Source: UBA9732 sp963606545 (GTDB lineage: Bacteria > Spirochaetota > Spirochaetia > Sphaerochaetales > Sphaerochaetaceae). From it: 22,206 nucleotides of DNA. Both the position numbers and the translations under genes were made by a program. Shown here piece after piece: positions 1-7,404 of this stretch. Location of the stretch: the NCBI GenBank assembly GCA_963606545.1, contig CAVCYP010000028.1, forward strand, positions 1 to 22,206, written 5' to 3'. Position 1 is the stretch's first letter, and each line of letters starts with the position of its first letter. The notes beneath the pieces are model-generated. The model saw only the letters and a list, made by a program, of their open reading frames with translations, made no database searches and was not told the DNA's origin.

Positions 1-200
1 CAAAGCCATCTAGATGCTACTGGCATAAGCCTCACTAGCCTCACTAAGCCAACTATCTGCCAACTAAGCCAACTAAATGGCTCACCAAGCTCACTAAATG
101 GTTCACTAAGCCCACTAGCCCGACCACTAGCCCCACTAAGCCAACTAGATGCCCACTAAGCCAACTAGATGCCAACTAAGAGCCTCACTAAACCCGTCAA
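1..200. repeat. Degenerate 9-12 bp tandem repeat array
   Basis: The stretch is built from units such as CACTAAGCC, AACTAAGCC, CACTAGCC and AACTAGATGCC. Its most regular part is two perfect copies of the 20-bp unit CACTAAGCCAACTAGATGCC at 134-153 and 154-173. Read on the minus strand the units are GGCTTAGTG and GGCATCTAGTT. TAA and TAG occur in several frames on both strands and unit lengths are not multiples of three, so it is not coding. It starts at or before the window edge and stops about 10-20 bp downstream of the stop codon of the minus-strand M16C peptidase, so it could be transcribed as a 3' untranslated region. Function unknown. Confidence 0.85.
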
Positions 201-209
201 GGCACAGCC

Positions 210-3074
210 TTAAAGCCCGATGACTTTTAGTTCTTCGCACTTAGCTAGTTGCTCTTTTGGTCCAATGACGCAGATGCTACTGGCTTTGCTCAGGGTGGCT
301 TGCAAACTCTTGGCCACAGGAAGCAAGGTCTCTGGGGTTGCGCTTAAGAGCTCTTTTCTTCTTTCGCAAAGCTCGGCATAACTTAGGCCTCTGATATAAA
401 GAGAATCGGCATATTGGCCCTTTTGCTTTGTGGAGCGGAAGGGGGAGGTTTCCGCTATAGTTCCAATGATGGCGCCGGTGAGATCTCTTTTTGGGGCTAG
501 GACTTTCTCCAAAAAGGCGCCTGAGGCCACAAAGGCTTTCAAGGATTGTGCGGCGGAAGGGTCCCTGTAAGAGTCACAGCCACAGAAGCCCGATTCTTTT
601 ACAGAAAGGGTTGTGCCATAGGCTCCTCCTTGGACTCTAATTACGTTCCACAGATACTCAAGGCTAATGATATGAGAAGCAAGAGCTAGTTTTCCAAAAG
701 CTTGGCTCGTACACTTAAGAGTCCCTCCTAAAGCGGCATAAGAGACATCTGAAGGGATGCTAAAGCCTTCTTTTCTGACTCCGTAAGGTTTAATTGGGGC
801 AATCCCTCTTGAATACTCGTTTACCCTTTCCTCTGGTAGAGCTTTCCAAACTGAGACTTCAAAAGTAGGGAAGTCGCCAGTATAGCTAGTAATTAAGTTC
901 TTCCAGCAGAAAACTTTATTTGCAAGAGCCTGCAAGAAATCAAAGTTCTTGGTTTTGCTAAGAGTTTTCAAATATTGATAATAGGAAATTCCGTTGCAAT
1001 GCTCATTAATTACACCAGATACCGTGCAAGAAGCAGCAAGGCGACCAAGGGCATACGAGGAGCCTGCTTGCATTATTTCCTGGTAGAGCTCAACCTTGCG
1101 TTGGTTGATTAAATCTTTAATTTCTTTTGAATTTGTGAACAAAGACTCTTGCAGAATATGGAGAACCAGCTCTTGCGCTTGCTTTGCATTTTCCTTGAGA
1201 GCGCTGTAACTTACACAAAGTTTTGTTTGAGTTTCGTTCTTCGCATTTTCAAAAGAAGTGACATTAAACTGCAAGGTGCCAAAGAGTCTGCGAATATTAG
1301 TTGCAAGTTTATCAGGGGAGTACTTTTTAGTTTCAAGCTGGCCTAAAACTTCACAAAGTAAGGACAGCTGTGAATATTCCTGTTCAGAAAAGCCATTTAC
1401 ATCAAAATAGAGGTTGCAGTAGAAAACTCCATTATGGCCAAGCTGATGTTTAAGAACGCAGATTCCATCCTCAGAGGCAACCTCTGTTGGTATTTTCTCT
1501 GGCTCTGGATCTACATCTGTAAGGCAAAGACTTGGCATGGTTGCCAGATTCTCAGGAGTATCTTCACTTTGTTGCCACTTTTTAAGCTCCTCTTGTTCTT
1601 TCTTAAGAAGTTGTATTTTATTTTCCTCCATAGCTTTAAGCTCTGAAGAAAGCCGGTTCTTTTCCGCCTCAACTCTTCTTTGCCCAAGAGTAGGGGAAGG
1701 AAGCATTAAAATCTTACAAGAATGAGGGTTATTGAGCAAAAGTTCTTCAATTAACTTTTCAAACCAGCCCTGTTTTGCCTTTTCTTTTAAGCTCTCAAAC
1801 AGCTTGTCACACTCAAGATTTGCCTCTGGAGCGCCACCATAAAGCCAGCTTGAAAGCACGTCAAAAGCAAGGGAAATTCCCTGAGTATAGAAATCTGGCC
1901 CTTCCTTCATCTTAAATTGCTGATTTGCAATGGCAGCTTCAAGCGCTTGCCTATCTATTCCTTTCTTTGCAACCTCCCGCAAAACCGAATAGACCAAAGC
2001 TTCAGCCTTTTTGGCCTCCTCTTTTTTGAGATTTCTAAGCTCTATTTTGAGATTTGGCTGAAGCACCTCCCCCTCAGCCTCCATGATAACATCCTCTGCA
2101 AGCCCGCTTTCCAAGACCGCCTTACACAAAGGCGCATGGTTGTCCCCGCACAAAACCTCCGACAAAATCTCGGACGCCACAAACTTTTCTCTTTCCGCGT
2201 ACGTGCCAATGACAGCGCCAAAGACTAATCTTGCCTTGCCATCTACCTCTTCTTCTGAGTCAACTGCATACTCTGCCTCAACTAACCCGATATTTACTGG
2301 CCTTTGCATAGCGGGTGGCGCTAGGCGCTTGCCCGGCTGGATTTTACTCAAATAATCCTCTTCTAGGAGCTTTAAGACCGCATCCAAGTCTACGTTACCA
2401 TCAAGAATTACGTAGGCATTGGAGGGGGAATAGAAGCGCTTATGGGTATTTAAAAACTCTTCATAGGTTAGGTTTGGAATCTGTGAGGGGTCTCCACCGT
2501 AGTCGAATTTATAGGAATTATCGGGGTAGAGGGCCTTGTTTACGGCGTATTCGGTAAGTTCATCGGGGTCAGAGTAGACGCCTTTCATCTCGTTGAAGAC
2601 AACGCCGTTGTAGGAGGCGGTTCCGGCTGGGGAGAATTCATAGTGCCAGCCCTCTTGGTGAAAGATTTCAGGTTTTTTGTAGATTGAAGGGGCAAAGACG
2701 GCGTCCAAGTAGACTTCTACCAAGTTCAGGAAGTCTTTGCTGTTTTTACTGGAAACGGGATAGCAGGTCTTGTCTGGGAAGGTCAGAGCGTTCAAGTAGG
2801 TATTCATGGAGTTCTTAAGTAGCTCCACGAAAGGTTCTTTGACGGGGAATTTTTCAGAGCCGCAGAGGGTGGAGTGCTCAAGAATATGGAAAACGCCGGT
2901 GTCGTTCTCTGGCAGGGTCTCAAAAGCTATGCAGAAAGTCTTGTTTTCTTCGTCCCGTTTTAGCCAAACCAACTCCAAGCCGGTTTTGACGTGTTGGTAC
3001 TGATATAAGGTTGCGTCTAGCTCTTTGAGCTCTTTTTCTCTTGTTAACTGAAAACCATGAAGTAATTCTTTCAT
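210..3074 (-). CDS. M16C family zinc metallopeptidase (PreP/presequence-protease-like)
   Basis: A 954-residue insulinase-superfamily peptidase of the M16C (PreP/Cym1) type, which folds as four homologous domains in one chain and degrades unfolded peptides inside a closed chamber. The inverted zinc motif HILEH places ligands His63 and His67 and catalytic Glu66. The third ligand is Glu162 in NEMKGVYS, at the spacing expected for PreP. The C-terminal half keeps the substrate-binding pair Arg813 and Tyr819 in RVQGGAYG, followed by the SYRDPS segment. A charged helical stretch near residues 470-510 probably forms the hinge between halves. Length matches the family and there is no signal peptide, so it is presumably cytoplasmic. 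The start has GAGGAG about 7 nt upstream. It is monocistronic in this window, with a repeat array immediately downstream. Bacterial members are usually assigned a peptide-clearance role; the substrate here is unknown. Confidence 0.95.
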   Translation of the reverse strand: MKELLHGFQLTREKELKELDATLYQYQHVKTGLELVWLKRDEENKTFCIAFETLPENDTGVFHILEHSTLCGSEKFPVKEPFVELLKNSMNTYLNALTFPDKTCYPVSSKNSKDFLNLVEVYLDAVFAPSIYKKPEIFHQEGWHYEFSPAGTASYNGVVFNEMKGVYSDPDELTEYAVNKALYPDNSYKFDYGGDPSQIPNLTYEEFLNTHKRFYSPSNAYVILDGNVDLDAVLKLLEEDYLSKIQPGKRLAPPAMQRPVNIGLVEAEYAVDSEEEVDGKARLVFGAVIGTYAEREKFVASEILSEVLCGDNHAPLCKAVLESGLAEDVIMEAEGEVLQPNLKIELRNLKKEEAKKAEALVYSVLREVAKKGIDRQALEAAIANQQFKMKEGPDFYTQGISLAFDVLSSWLYGGAPEANLECDKLFESLKEKAKQGWFEKLIEELLLNNPHSCKILMLPSPTLGQRRVEAEKNRLSSELKAMEENKIQLLKKEQEELKKWQQSEDTPENLATMPSLCLTDVDPEPEKIPTEVASEDGICVLKHQLGHNGVFYCNLYFDVNGFSEQEYSQLSLLCEVLGQLETKKYSPDKLATNIRRLFGTLQFNVTSFENAKNETQTKLCVSYSALKENAKQAQELVLHILQESLFTNSKEIKDLINQRKVELYQEIMQAGSSYALGRLAASCTVSGVINEHCNGISYYQYLKTLSKTKNFDFLQALANKVFCWKNLITSYTGDFPTFEVSVWKALPEERVNEYSRGIAPIKPYGVRKEGFSIPSDVSYAALGGTLKCTSQAFGKLALASHIISLEYLWNVIRVQGGAYGTTLSVKESGFCGCDSYRDPSAAQSLKAFVASGAFLEKVLAPKRDLTGAIIGTIAETSPFRSTKQKGQYADSLYIRGLSYAELCERRKELLSATPETLLPVAKSLQATLSKASSICVIGPKEQLAKCEELKVIGL

Positions 3075-3095
3075 ACAAAACTCCTCAAATTTGTT

Positions 3096-3146
3096 CTAAT
3101 ATTGCCCTAAATTTGACTTTTGCAATAGCCTTTATTTCCATATAAT
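3096..3146. promoter_or_regulatory. Divergent promoter region between M16C peptidase and outer-membrane protein
   Basis: Toward the plus strand there is a perfect TATAAT at 3141-3146. Candidate -35 boxes are TTTGCA at 3119-3124 (16-bp spacer) or the palindromic TTGCAA at 3120-3125 (15-bp spacer). Toward the minus strand TATTAG (top-strand 3096-3101) lies 18 bp from the same TTGCAA. The two promoters may therefore share a -35 hexamer, so polymerase binding could be mutually exclusive. This is motif inspection only. Confidence 0.45.
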
Positions 3147-3168
3147 TTCTAGCAGTTTTGGAGTTTAA

Positions 3169-4689
3169 ATGAAAAAAACATTTTCTTTATTGGTATTAAT
3201 TCTTTTGGTGTCAGCTTCCTTGTTTGCTTCAGTTGCTTTTATTGGTAAGGCTAATCCTCAATTGTTGTATGATAATTTTCCTCAGTTTGACTTGGGAAAG
3301 ATAAAAGCGGATAGCGAGGAATATAAGAATAGGGGCTTTTACACCACAATTCAGGATGTCTATTACCGCTACTTTGACAGAGACAGTTTTTTTGATATTG
3401 GCTTTAGAGTTGATGATGAGCATGTTAACATTGTTTTTGACATAGACCTCAGACAGACCTTAAATTCTTTTTACAGAAGAACCTTCTATTCCAACCTTCC
3501 CTATAAACTCGATACTCTTAATGATATTTTAGATTTAAATTTCCCACGTTATGCCTACGGTGAGGCTTCTTTGGGAAAGTTCTATATATCCCTTGGAAGA
3601 AGACCAATATCTTGGGGTCCTGGAAAACATCAGCTTGCAATAAGTGGTGAGGTTCCGTCTTTAGATAATATTTGGGCGGACTACAAAACAGAGCTGAAAA
3701 GCGGAACGTTTAATTATAACTATGTTTATATTTGCATGAATAAACTGGCTTTACGTAATGGTGTAACGGGTTATGTCCCTTCTAAGTCTGTGGCTGCGCA
3801 CAGGGTAGGCTGGAGCTGGGACTCTTTCCGCTTTAGCATTGGAGAGCTGAACCTAATATATGGCGATGAAAATGATGATAACAAAAAAAACAGATATCCA
3901 GATTTGGTTGATATAAATCCTTTTAGTGTCTATCACAACCTCTATCAAGACGGTTCAAACGTAATGGCTTTCTTTGATATTGAAGGTCTTATAAATCTAG
4001 GAAAGGCTGGAAAAATTAGACTTTTTGGTGAGTTTGTGATGGATGATTTTAGTCTTCCAACGGAGGGAAAGAAAGGAAAGCCAACAGCCTTTGGTGTTGG
4101 AGGAGGCCTTCAGTGGCATGTTCTTGATGGACAAGAGGCAACAACGCTTAAGGATAGTTCAGAGCTTTATAAACTCTCCTCAGAGACTTTTGAGTTTAAG
4201 AGTGGGCTTAACTTTACCTATGAAATCTATTTCTGCAATCCATACATCTATAATAGAGATTCATATCCTGGAAAGTTTACCGTACCTCTTTATACAGACG
4301 GAGAATCCATAATACGTGAGCCAAATGCCATGTATCTTGGTTTTAAGTATGGTCTTAATTCTTTGTATCAGGAACTTAGAGCAGATTACTGTAATGCAAA
4401 CCTTGAAGCTTCATTATCTCTTGGTCTTCTTGTTAGAGGAGATGGATATACCTTGGATTCTCTATACGGCCAGAAGGCAGAAGAAGCTGGGGTAATAGAC
4501 TACAATTCCATCTTTAAGCTTTATGGTAACAAGATGGCAACAATTCTGCTAAATGCAGAGGCCGCTTACCTTTACGCCCCAGGCCTTCAGTTGGAAGCTT
4601 CTCTTGAAGCAGCTTTTGACCTTTACAACAAGAAAAATGCTGTCTGCATTACCCTTGGGCACAGAATAGATTTAATGCAAATTAAATAG
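3169..4689 (+). CDS. Exported outer-membrane beta-barrel protein, Wzi-like
   Basis: A 506-residue protein with a Sec signal peptide (residues 1-20, basic KK, Leu/Val core, likely cleavage after SLFA). The rest has alternating aromatic/polar segments as in a large outer-membrane beta-barrel. The segment GRRPISWGPG at residues 143-152 resembles the GR..WGPG signature of the Wzi capsule-assembly family, as does the overall length, so Wzi-like is the best call. There is no capsule or polysaccharide export gene beside it to support a capsule role. The start is set by GGAG 5 nt upstream and a perfect TATAAT at 3141-3146. The stop overlaps the last 8 bp of the convergent lipoprotein gene, leaving no room for a conventional terminator between them. 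The C-terminus is Lys, not the Phe/Tyr common in barrels. Confidence 0.6.
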   Translation: MKKTFSLLVLILLVSASLFASVAFIGKANPQLLYDNFPQFDLGKIKADSEEYKNRGFYTTIQDVYYRYFDRDSFFDIGFRVDDEHVNIVFDIDLRQTLNSFYRRTFYSNLPYKLDTLNDILDLNFPRYAYGEASLGKFYISLGRRPISWGPGKHQLAISGEVPSLDNIWADYKTELKSGTFNYNYVYICMNKLALRNGVTGYVPSKSVAAHRVGWSWDSFRFSIGELNLIYGDENDDNKKNRYPDLVDINPFSVYHNLYQDGSNVMAFFDIEGLINLGKAGKIRLFGEFVMDDFSLPTEGKKGKPTAFGVGGGLQWHVLDGQEATTLKDSSELYKLSSETFEFKSGLNFTYEIYFCNPYIYNRDSYPGKFTVPLYTDGESIIREPNAMYLGFKYGLNSLYQELRADYCNANLEASLSLGLLVRGDGYTLDSLYGQKAEEAGVIDYNSIFKLYGNKMATILLNAEAAYLYAPGLQLEASLEAAFDLYNKKNAVCITLGHRIDLMQIK

Positions 4690-5566
4690 TCAGGCCTTCT
4701 GGAATTTCACCTTCCATAAAAGTTGGTTTCTTAACTCCCAGTGCTTTTAGTATGACAGGGGTAATGTCTTTTGGCATTACCTTTGAGTCTAAAGTCTGTT
4801 GGGTTATTGTCTTTCCCTTTATTGCTATGGTTATGTTTCTCTCTTGAGGGGTATCTCCACCGTGGTTTTTGTCAATTCCACCGTGATCTGTAGCAACAAT
4901 GAGAAGGGTTTTGCTGTAATCAAGGGCCTGGTCAACCTTTTTTATGAACTGCACAGCTTTTTGAACTTCTACTAGGTATTCAGCACTGCCATAGCCTTTT
5001 GAATGACCTGTCTCATCTACATTGTCTAAGTGGACAAAGAGTAAAGTGGGTGTGTTGCTCTTCAGATAATTCAAAGTCATATCTTCTATCTCTTGGGTTG
5101 AGTGAACAGTTGCACAGAATCTCTTATCAGAGGATTTATAAACCTTAGCAGAAGGTTCAATTAAGCCATAATTAATTGCATTCCATTCTGAAAAAGAAGT
5201 AAGTTTTGAGTCTGGATATACTTCTCTAAGAATTTTAAATACGCTTGGATACTGTGGGTAAGGAAAACGTTCACAGGCCAAGCTTCCGTTAACACAATTG
5301 TGTTTTTGAGGAGTTACTCCATGAAGGTAAGATCCCCAGTTTTGTGCACTGGCTGAGGGCATTTCGCTGGTTGCCGTACTTGTCCAAGCGGAGTTGGTGG
5401 AAAAGATTTCTGCAAATTCAGAAGAAGCGCCCAAACAGCTTCCAGCTCCGTCAATGCCTATGAAAACAACACTATCATAGGAAGCTTTTGCTTCAGTCAG
5501 TTCAAATTGCTGACAGGAAACTAAAAGAGGAATCAGAAGTAATAAAAGTAAAAAGTTTTTCATCAT
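4682..5566 (-). CDS. Alkaline-phosphatase superfamily phosphodiesterase lipoprotein
   Basis: A 294-residue protein with a lipoprotein signal peptide: hydrophobic core, then LLVSC with lipidated Cys18. It should be anchored in the envelope. The rest matches the type I phosphodiesterase/nucleotide pyrophosphatase branch of the alkaline phosphatase superfamily: metal ligand Asp39 in GIDGAG, probable nucleophile Ser73 in MPSASAQNWGS, then Asp184 and His188 in DETGH, Asp227-His228 in ATDHGG, and His235. All expected metal-site residues are present, so it should be active; the natural phosphoester is unknown. The N-terminus has two adjacent Met codons. AGGAGG ends only 2 nt before the first but 5 nt before the second, so translation may begin at 5563 (293 residues). 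It is the last gene of a three-gene operon and its Shine-Dalgarno overlaps the stop of the gene before it. Confidence 0.88.
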   Translation of the reverse strand: MMKNFLLLLLLIPLLVSCQQFELTEAKASYDSVVFIGIDGAGSCLGASSEFAEIFSTNSAWTSTATSEMPSASAQNWGSYLHGVTPQKHNCVNGSLACERFPYPQYPSVFKILREVYPDSKLTSFSEWNAINYGLIEPSAKVYKSSDKRFCATVHSTQEIEDMTLNYLKSNTPTLLFVHLDNVDETGHSKGYGSAEYLVEVQKAVQFIKKVDQALDYSKTLLIVATDHGGIDKNHGGDTPQERNITIAIKGKTITQQTLDSKVMPKDITPVILKALGVKKPTFMEGEIPEGLTI

Positions 5567-5572
5567 TTCCTC

Positions 5573-6229
5573 CTAAAAGCTATACGAATATCCAAGTTTA
5601 AAATCGATAGCTGCAAAAATCAGGGCAAGGGTTTTTGCTTCTATATCAACATAATTTCCTTCTTCTGCAGCAACCATTGCGGTAGGAAGAAAAGCCCAGA
5701 AATCAAAACCACAATAGTTTGTGTTGTTCTTCTCTCCTCCATAGTTTAAGTAGGCAAAAAGGGGAAAGCCAGTCTTTATAAAGATATTGTTGTGTGCAGT
5801 AAGGTTGAAATTTAATTTTAGGTTGATATTGAAGAGTCCAAGATCTCCTGTTGTGAAGTGGCTAATAACGCCTTCTTTACTGGAAGCGTGTAGAAAGGTT
5901 GCATCAACTCCGGCAAGAAAAGCTACCTTGTTTGAAGCTATTACTTTATAGAAAGCTCCAAGAGAGAGTCCAGAAAGAAGCTTGTTGCCATAGGAGAATT
6001 TTTCACTTGTAGTTAAAGCTGCATCAGACACTTTATCTAAGAAGGAATTTGCCAAAATTCCACCAAGGCCAAAGGTGGTGTGAAATTTTATTTCAGTGTC
6101 AAAATTTCCTGTGCTATAAGTGACGCCAACCGTTGATGGGACACCAAGCTCTGTGTTGATAGCCCAACTGGAGGCACTAACGGAAAAGGTTATGAAAAAG
6201 AGTAGAAGCAATAGAATTGATTTTTTCAT
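5573..6229 (-). CDS. Putative small outer-membrane beta-barrel protein
   Basis: A 218-residue protein starting with a clear signal peptide (MKKSILLLLLFF..., likely cleavage after VSA near residue 20). The mature part is rich in Gly, aromatic residues and alternating beta-strand patterns, with no Cys-rich or catalytic motif. It ends in KLGYSYSF, and a terminal Phe in an alternating aromatic strand is the usual beta-signal of BAM-assembled outer-membrane proteins. The start codon overlaps the stop of the upstream small zinc-ribbon gene by one base (TAATG), implying translational coupling; only a weak GGGTGA Shine-Dalgarno is visible. The phosphodiesterase lipoprotein follows after a few bases. 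No specific function is recognised, and a periplasmic beta-rich protein is the alternative. Confidence 0.65.
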   Translation of the reverse strand: MKKSILLLLLFFITFSVSASSWAINTELGVPSTVGVTYSTGNFDTEIKFHTTFGLGGILANSFLDKVSDAALTTSEKFSYGNKLLSGLSLGAFYKVIASNKVAFLAGVDATFLHASSKEGVISHFTTGDLGLFNINLKLNFNLTAHNNIFIKTGFPLFAYLNYGGEKNNTNYCGFDFWAFLPTAMVAAEEGNYVDIEAKTLALIFAAIDFKLGYSYSF

Positions 6230-6456
6230 TATTCACCCGGCTCCATTTTAATGACTTTTCCCACGTTCCAGAGCGTGGCAGCCTTCTCAAGGGCAATTTT
6301 CTTTTCTTCTTCTGTCTTATAGGCCACTTCAACTGTGTGACAACCACAATCAAGGCAGGTTATGTAGCAACACCAGCCATTCTCATATTCAACAGATGCC
6401 GGCCCTTGGCAACGAGGACAGTCTAAAATCAAAATATCTCCACTTTCGTCTTTCAT
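6229..6456 (-). CDS. Small zinc-ribbon protein, Lar restriction-alleviation-like
   Basis: A 75-residue protein with a zinc-ribbon layout: Cys13-x2-Cys16, then Cys34-x2-Cys37, with additional Cys29, Cys30 and Cys39. It ends with a helix carrying LEKAATLWN (Trp63-Asn64). The order CPxC, a short strand region, CxxCG, and a final A...WN helix is the layout of the Lar family, whose Rac-prophage member modulates type I restriction. Such proteins normally sit in prophages or mobile elements. Here it is the first gene of an operon with two envelope proteins and no phage gene is visible, so a different role is possible. GGGAG lies about 8 nt before the start. The gene downstream is coupled through TAATG. 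Confidence 0.6.
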   Translation of the reverse strand: MKDESGDILILDCPRCQGPASVEYENGWCCYITCLDCGCHTVEVAYKTEEEKKIALEKAATLWNVGKVIKMEPGE

Positions 6457-6574
6457 TTATTTACTCCCAGTTGATGATAGTACGCAGGTTTTTGTTCTTT
6501 TTCAATGCTCAAATTAAGAATACAGAAGGTTTTTCTTGTTATGTGTTTTCCGCAAAACTGTTATGCGATTTTAT

Positions 6575-6611
6575 TTTACAGAAAACAAATAACGCATGTT
6601 ACAATGTTATT
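6575..6611 (+). promoter_or_regulatory. Promoter with overlapping palindrome upstream of SDR gene
   Basis: An extended -10, TGTTACAAT (TG at 6597-6598, hexamer 6600-6605), has a weak -35 TTTACA at 6575-6580 with a long 19-bp spacer. Across it lies an imperfect palindrome: AATAAC and AT on the left (6588-6597, interrupted by GC) pair with ATGTTATT at 6604-6611. A palindrome across the -10 is the usual position for a repressor operator. The rest of 6457-6638 shows no further gene. Confidence 0.4.
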
Positions 6612-6638
6612 ACTTTTGGGACAAAGGAGGGTTTTCCC

Positions 6639-7400
6639 ATGAAACAGTTGAAGGAAAAAGTTGCTATTGTAACTGGTGCAGGTCAGGGTATTGGAAAAGG
6701 TATTGCTATTTGCCTTGCAAAAAGAGGAGTAAAAATTGTTGCAACAGGACGTAGACTAGAACCAATTGAACAGACAATTGCTGAAATCAAAGCCCTTGGA
6801 GGAGAAGGCTTTGCAATGTCTTGTGATTCTGGAGACAGAGCAAGAGTAGAAGAAGTTGTAAAAGCAACTGTTGAAAAGTACGGCACCGTAGATGTTGTTG
6901 TTAACAATGGACAGGCAATTGTTCCATCTGCTCCAGTTGAGGATACTACCTATGAAAGTATGCTCAAAGCCTGGCAAAGTGGAGTAATTGGTTCTCTTAA
7001 CTTTATGCAAGCAGCTTTCCCCTACATGAAAGAGCAACATGAAGGCAGAATTATTAACTTTGCTTCTGCAACAGGCATGTTTGGTATTGCTGGACAGTTA
7101 GCTTATGGCTCAAATAAAGAAGCAATCAGAGGTTTAACAAAGATTGCAGCCAAGGAATGGGGCCAGTATGGCATTTGCGTTAACGTAGTTCTTCCCGGCG
7201 CGGAATCTCCAGCCGCAAAAGCTTGGGCCGCCAAATTCCCAGAGGAATACGCAAAACAGGTCAACCTTAACCCAATGAAGCGTTTTGGGGACTCTGAATA
7301 CGATATTGCTCCAGTGATTGCTTTCTTAGCTGGACCCGATTCCTGCTATTTTTCAGGCCAGAGCCTGAACGTAGACGGCGCTAACTCAATAATGCCATAA
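6639..7400 (+). CDS. Short-chain dehydrogenase/reductase (SDR) family oxidoreductase
   Basis: A 253-residue classical-size SDR that reduces or oxidises a carbonyl/alcohol with NAD(P). The nucleotide motif TGAGQGIG is at residues 12-19. Ser143, Tyr156 and Lys160 (in NFAS and YGSNK) form the catalytic core. Two departures from the consensus are visible. The usual NNAG is NNGQ at 89-92, and the position normally holding the catalytic Asn (about residue 115) appears to be Gly in QSGVIGS, so the Asn-Ser-Tyr-Lys tetrad is incomplete. The start is fixed by AGGAGG at 6625-6630; the frame stays open further upstream but that sequence is not SDR-like. The substrate cannot be told from sequence. The gene converges on the Fe-S protein gene with only 4 bp between them. 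Confidence 0.92.
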   Translation: MKQLKEKVAIVTGAGQGIGKGIAICLAKRGVKIVATGRRLEPIEQTIAEIKALGGEGFAMSCDSGDRARVEEVVKATVEKYGTVDVVVNNGQAIVPSAPVEDTTYESMLKAWQSGVIGSLNFMQAAFPYMKEQHEGRIINFASATGMFGIAGQLAYGSNKEAIRGLTKIAAKEWGQYGICVNVVLPGAESPAAKAWAAKFPEEYAKQVNLNPMKRFGDSEYDIAPVIAFLAGPDSCYFSGQSLNVDGANSIMP

Positions 7401-7404
7401 AGGG

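Noticed and set aside
1..200. CRISPR array
   Set aside because: Units are only 9-12 bp, degenerate and contiguous; there are no unique spacers and no cas genes.
6396..6638. N-terminal extension of the SDR protein
   Set aside because: The extension overlaps the Lar-like gene and the promoter, is not SDR-like, and a strong AGGAGG marks the ATG at 6639.
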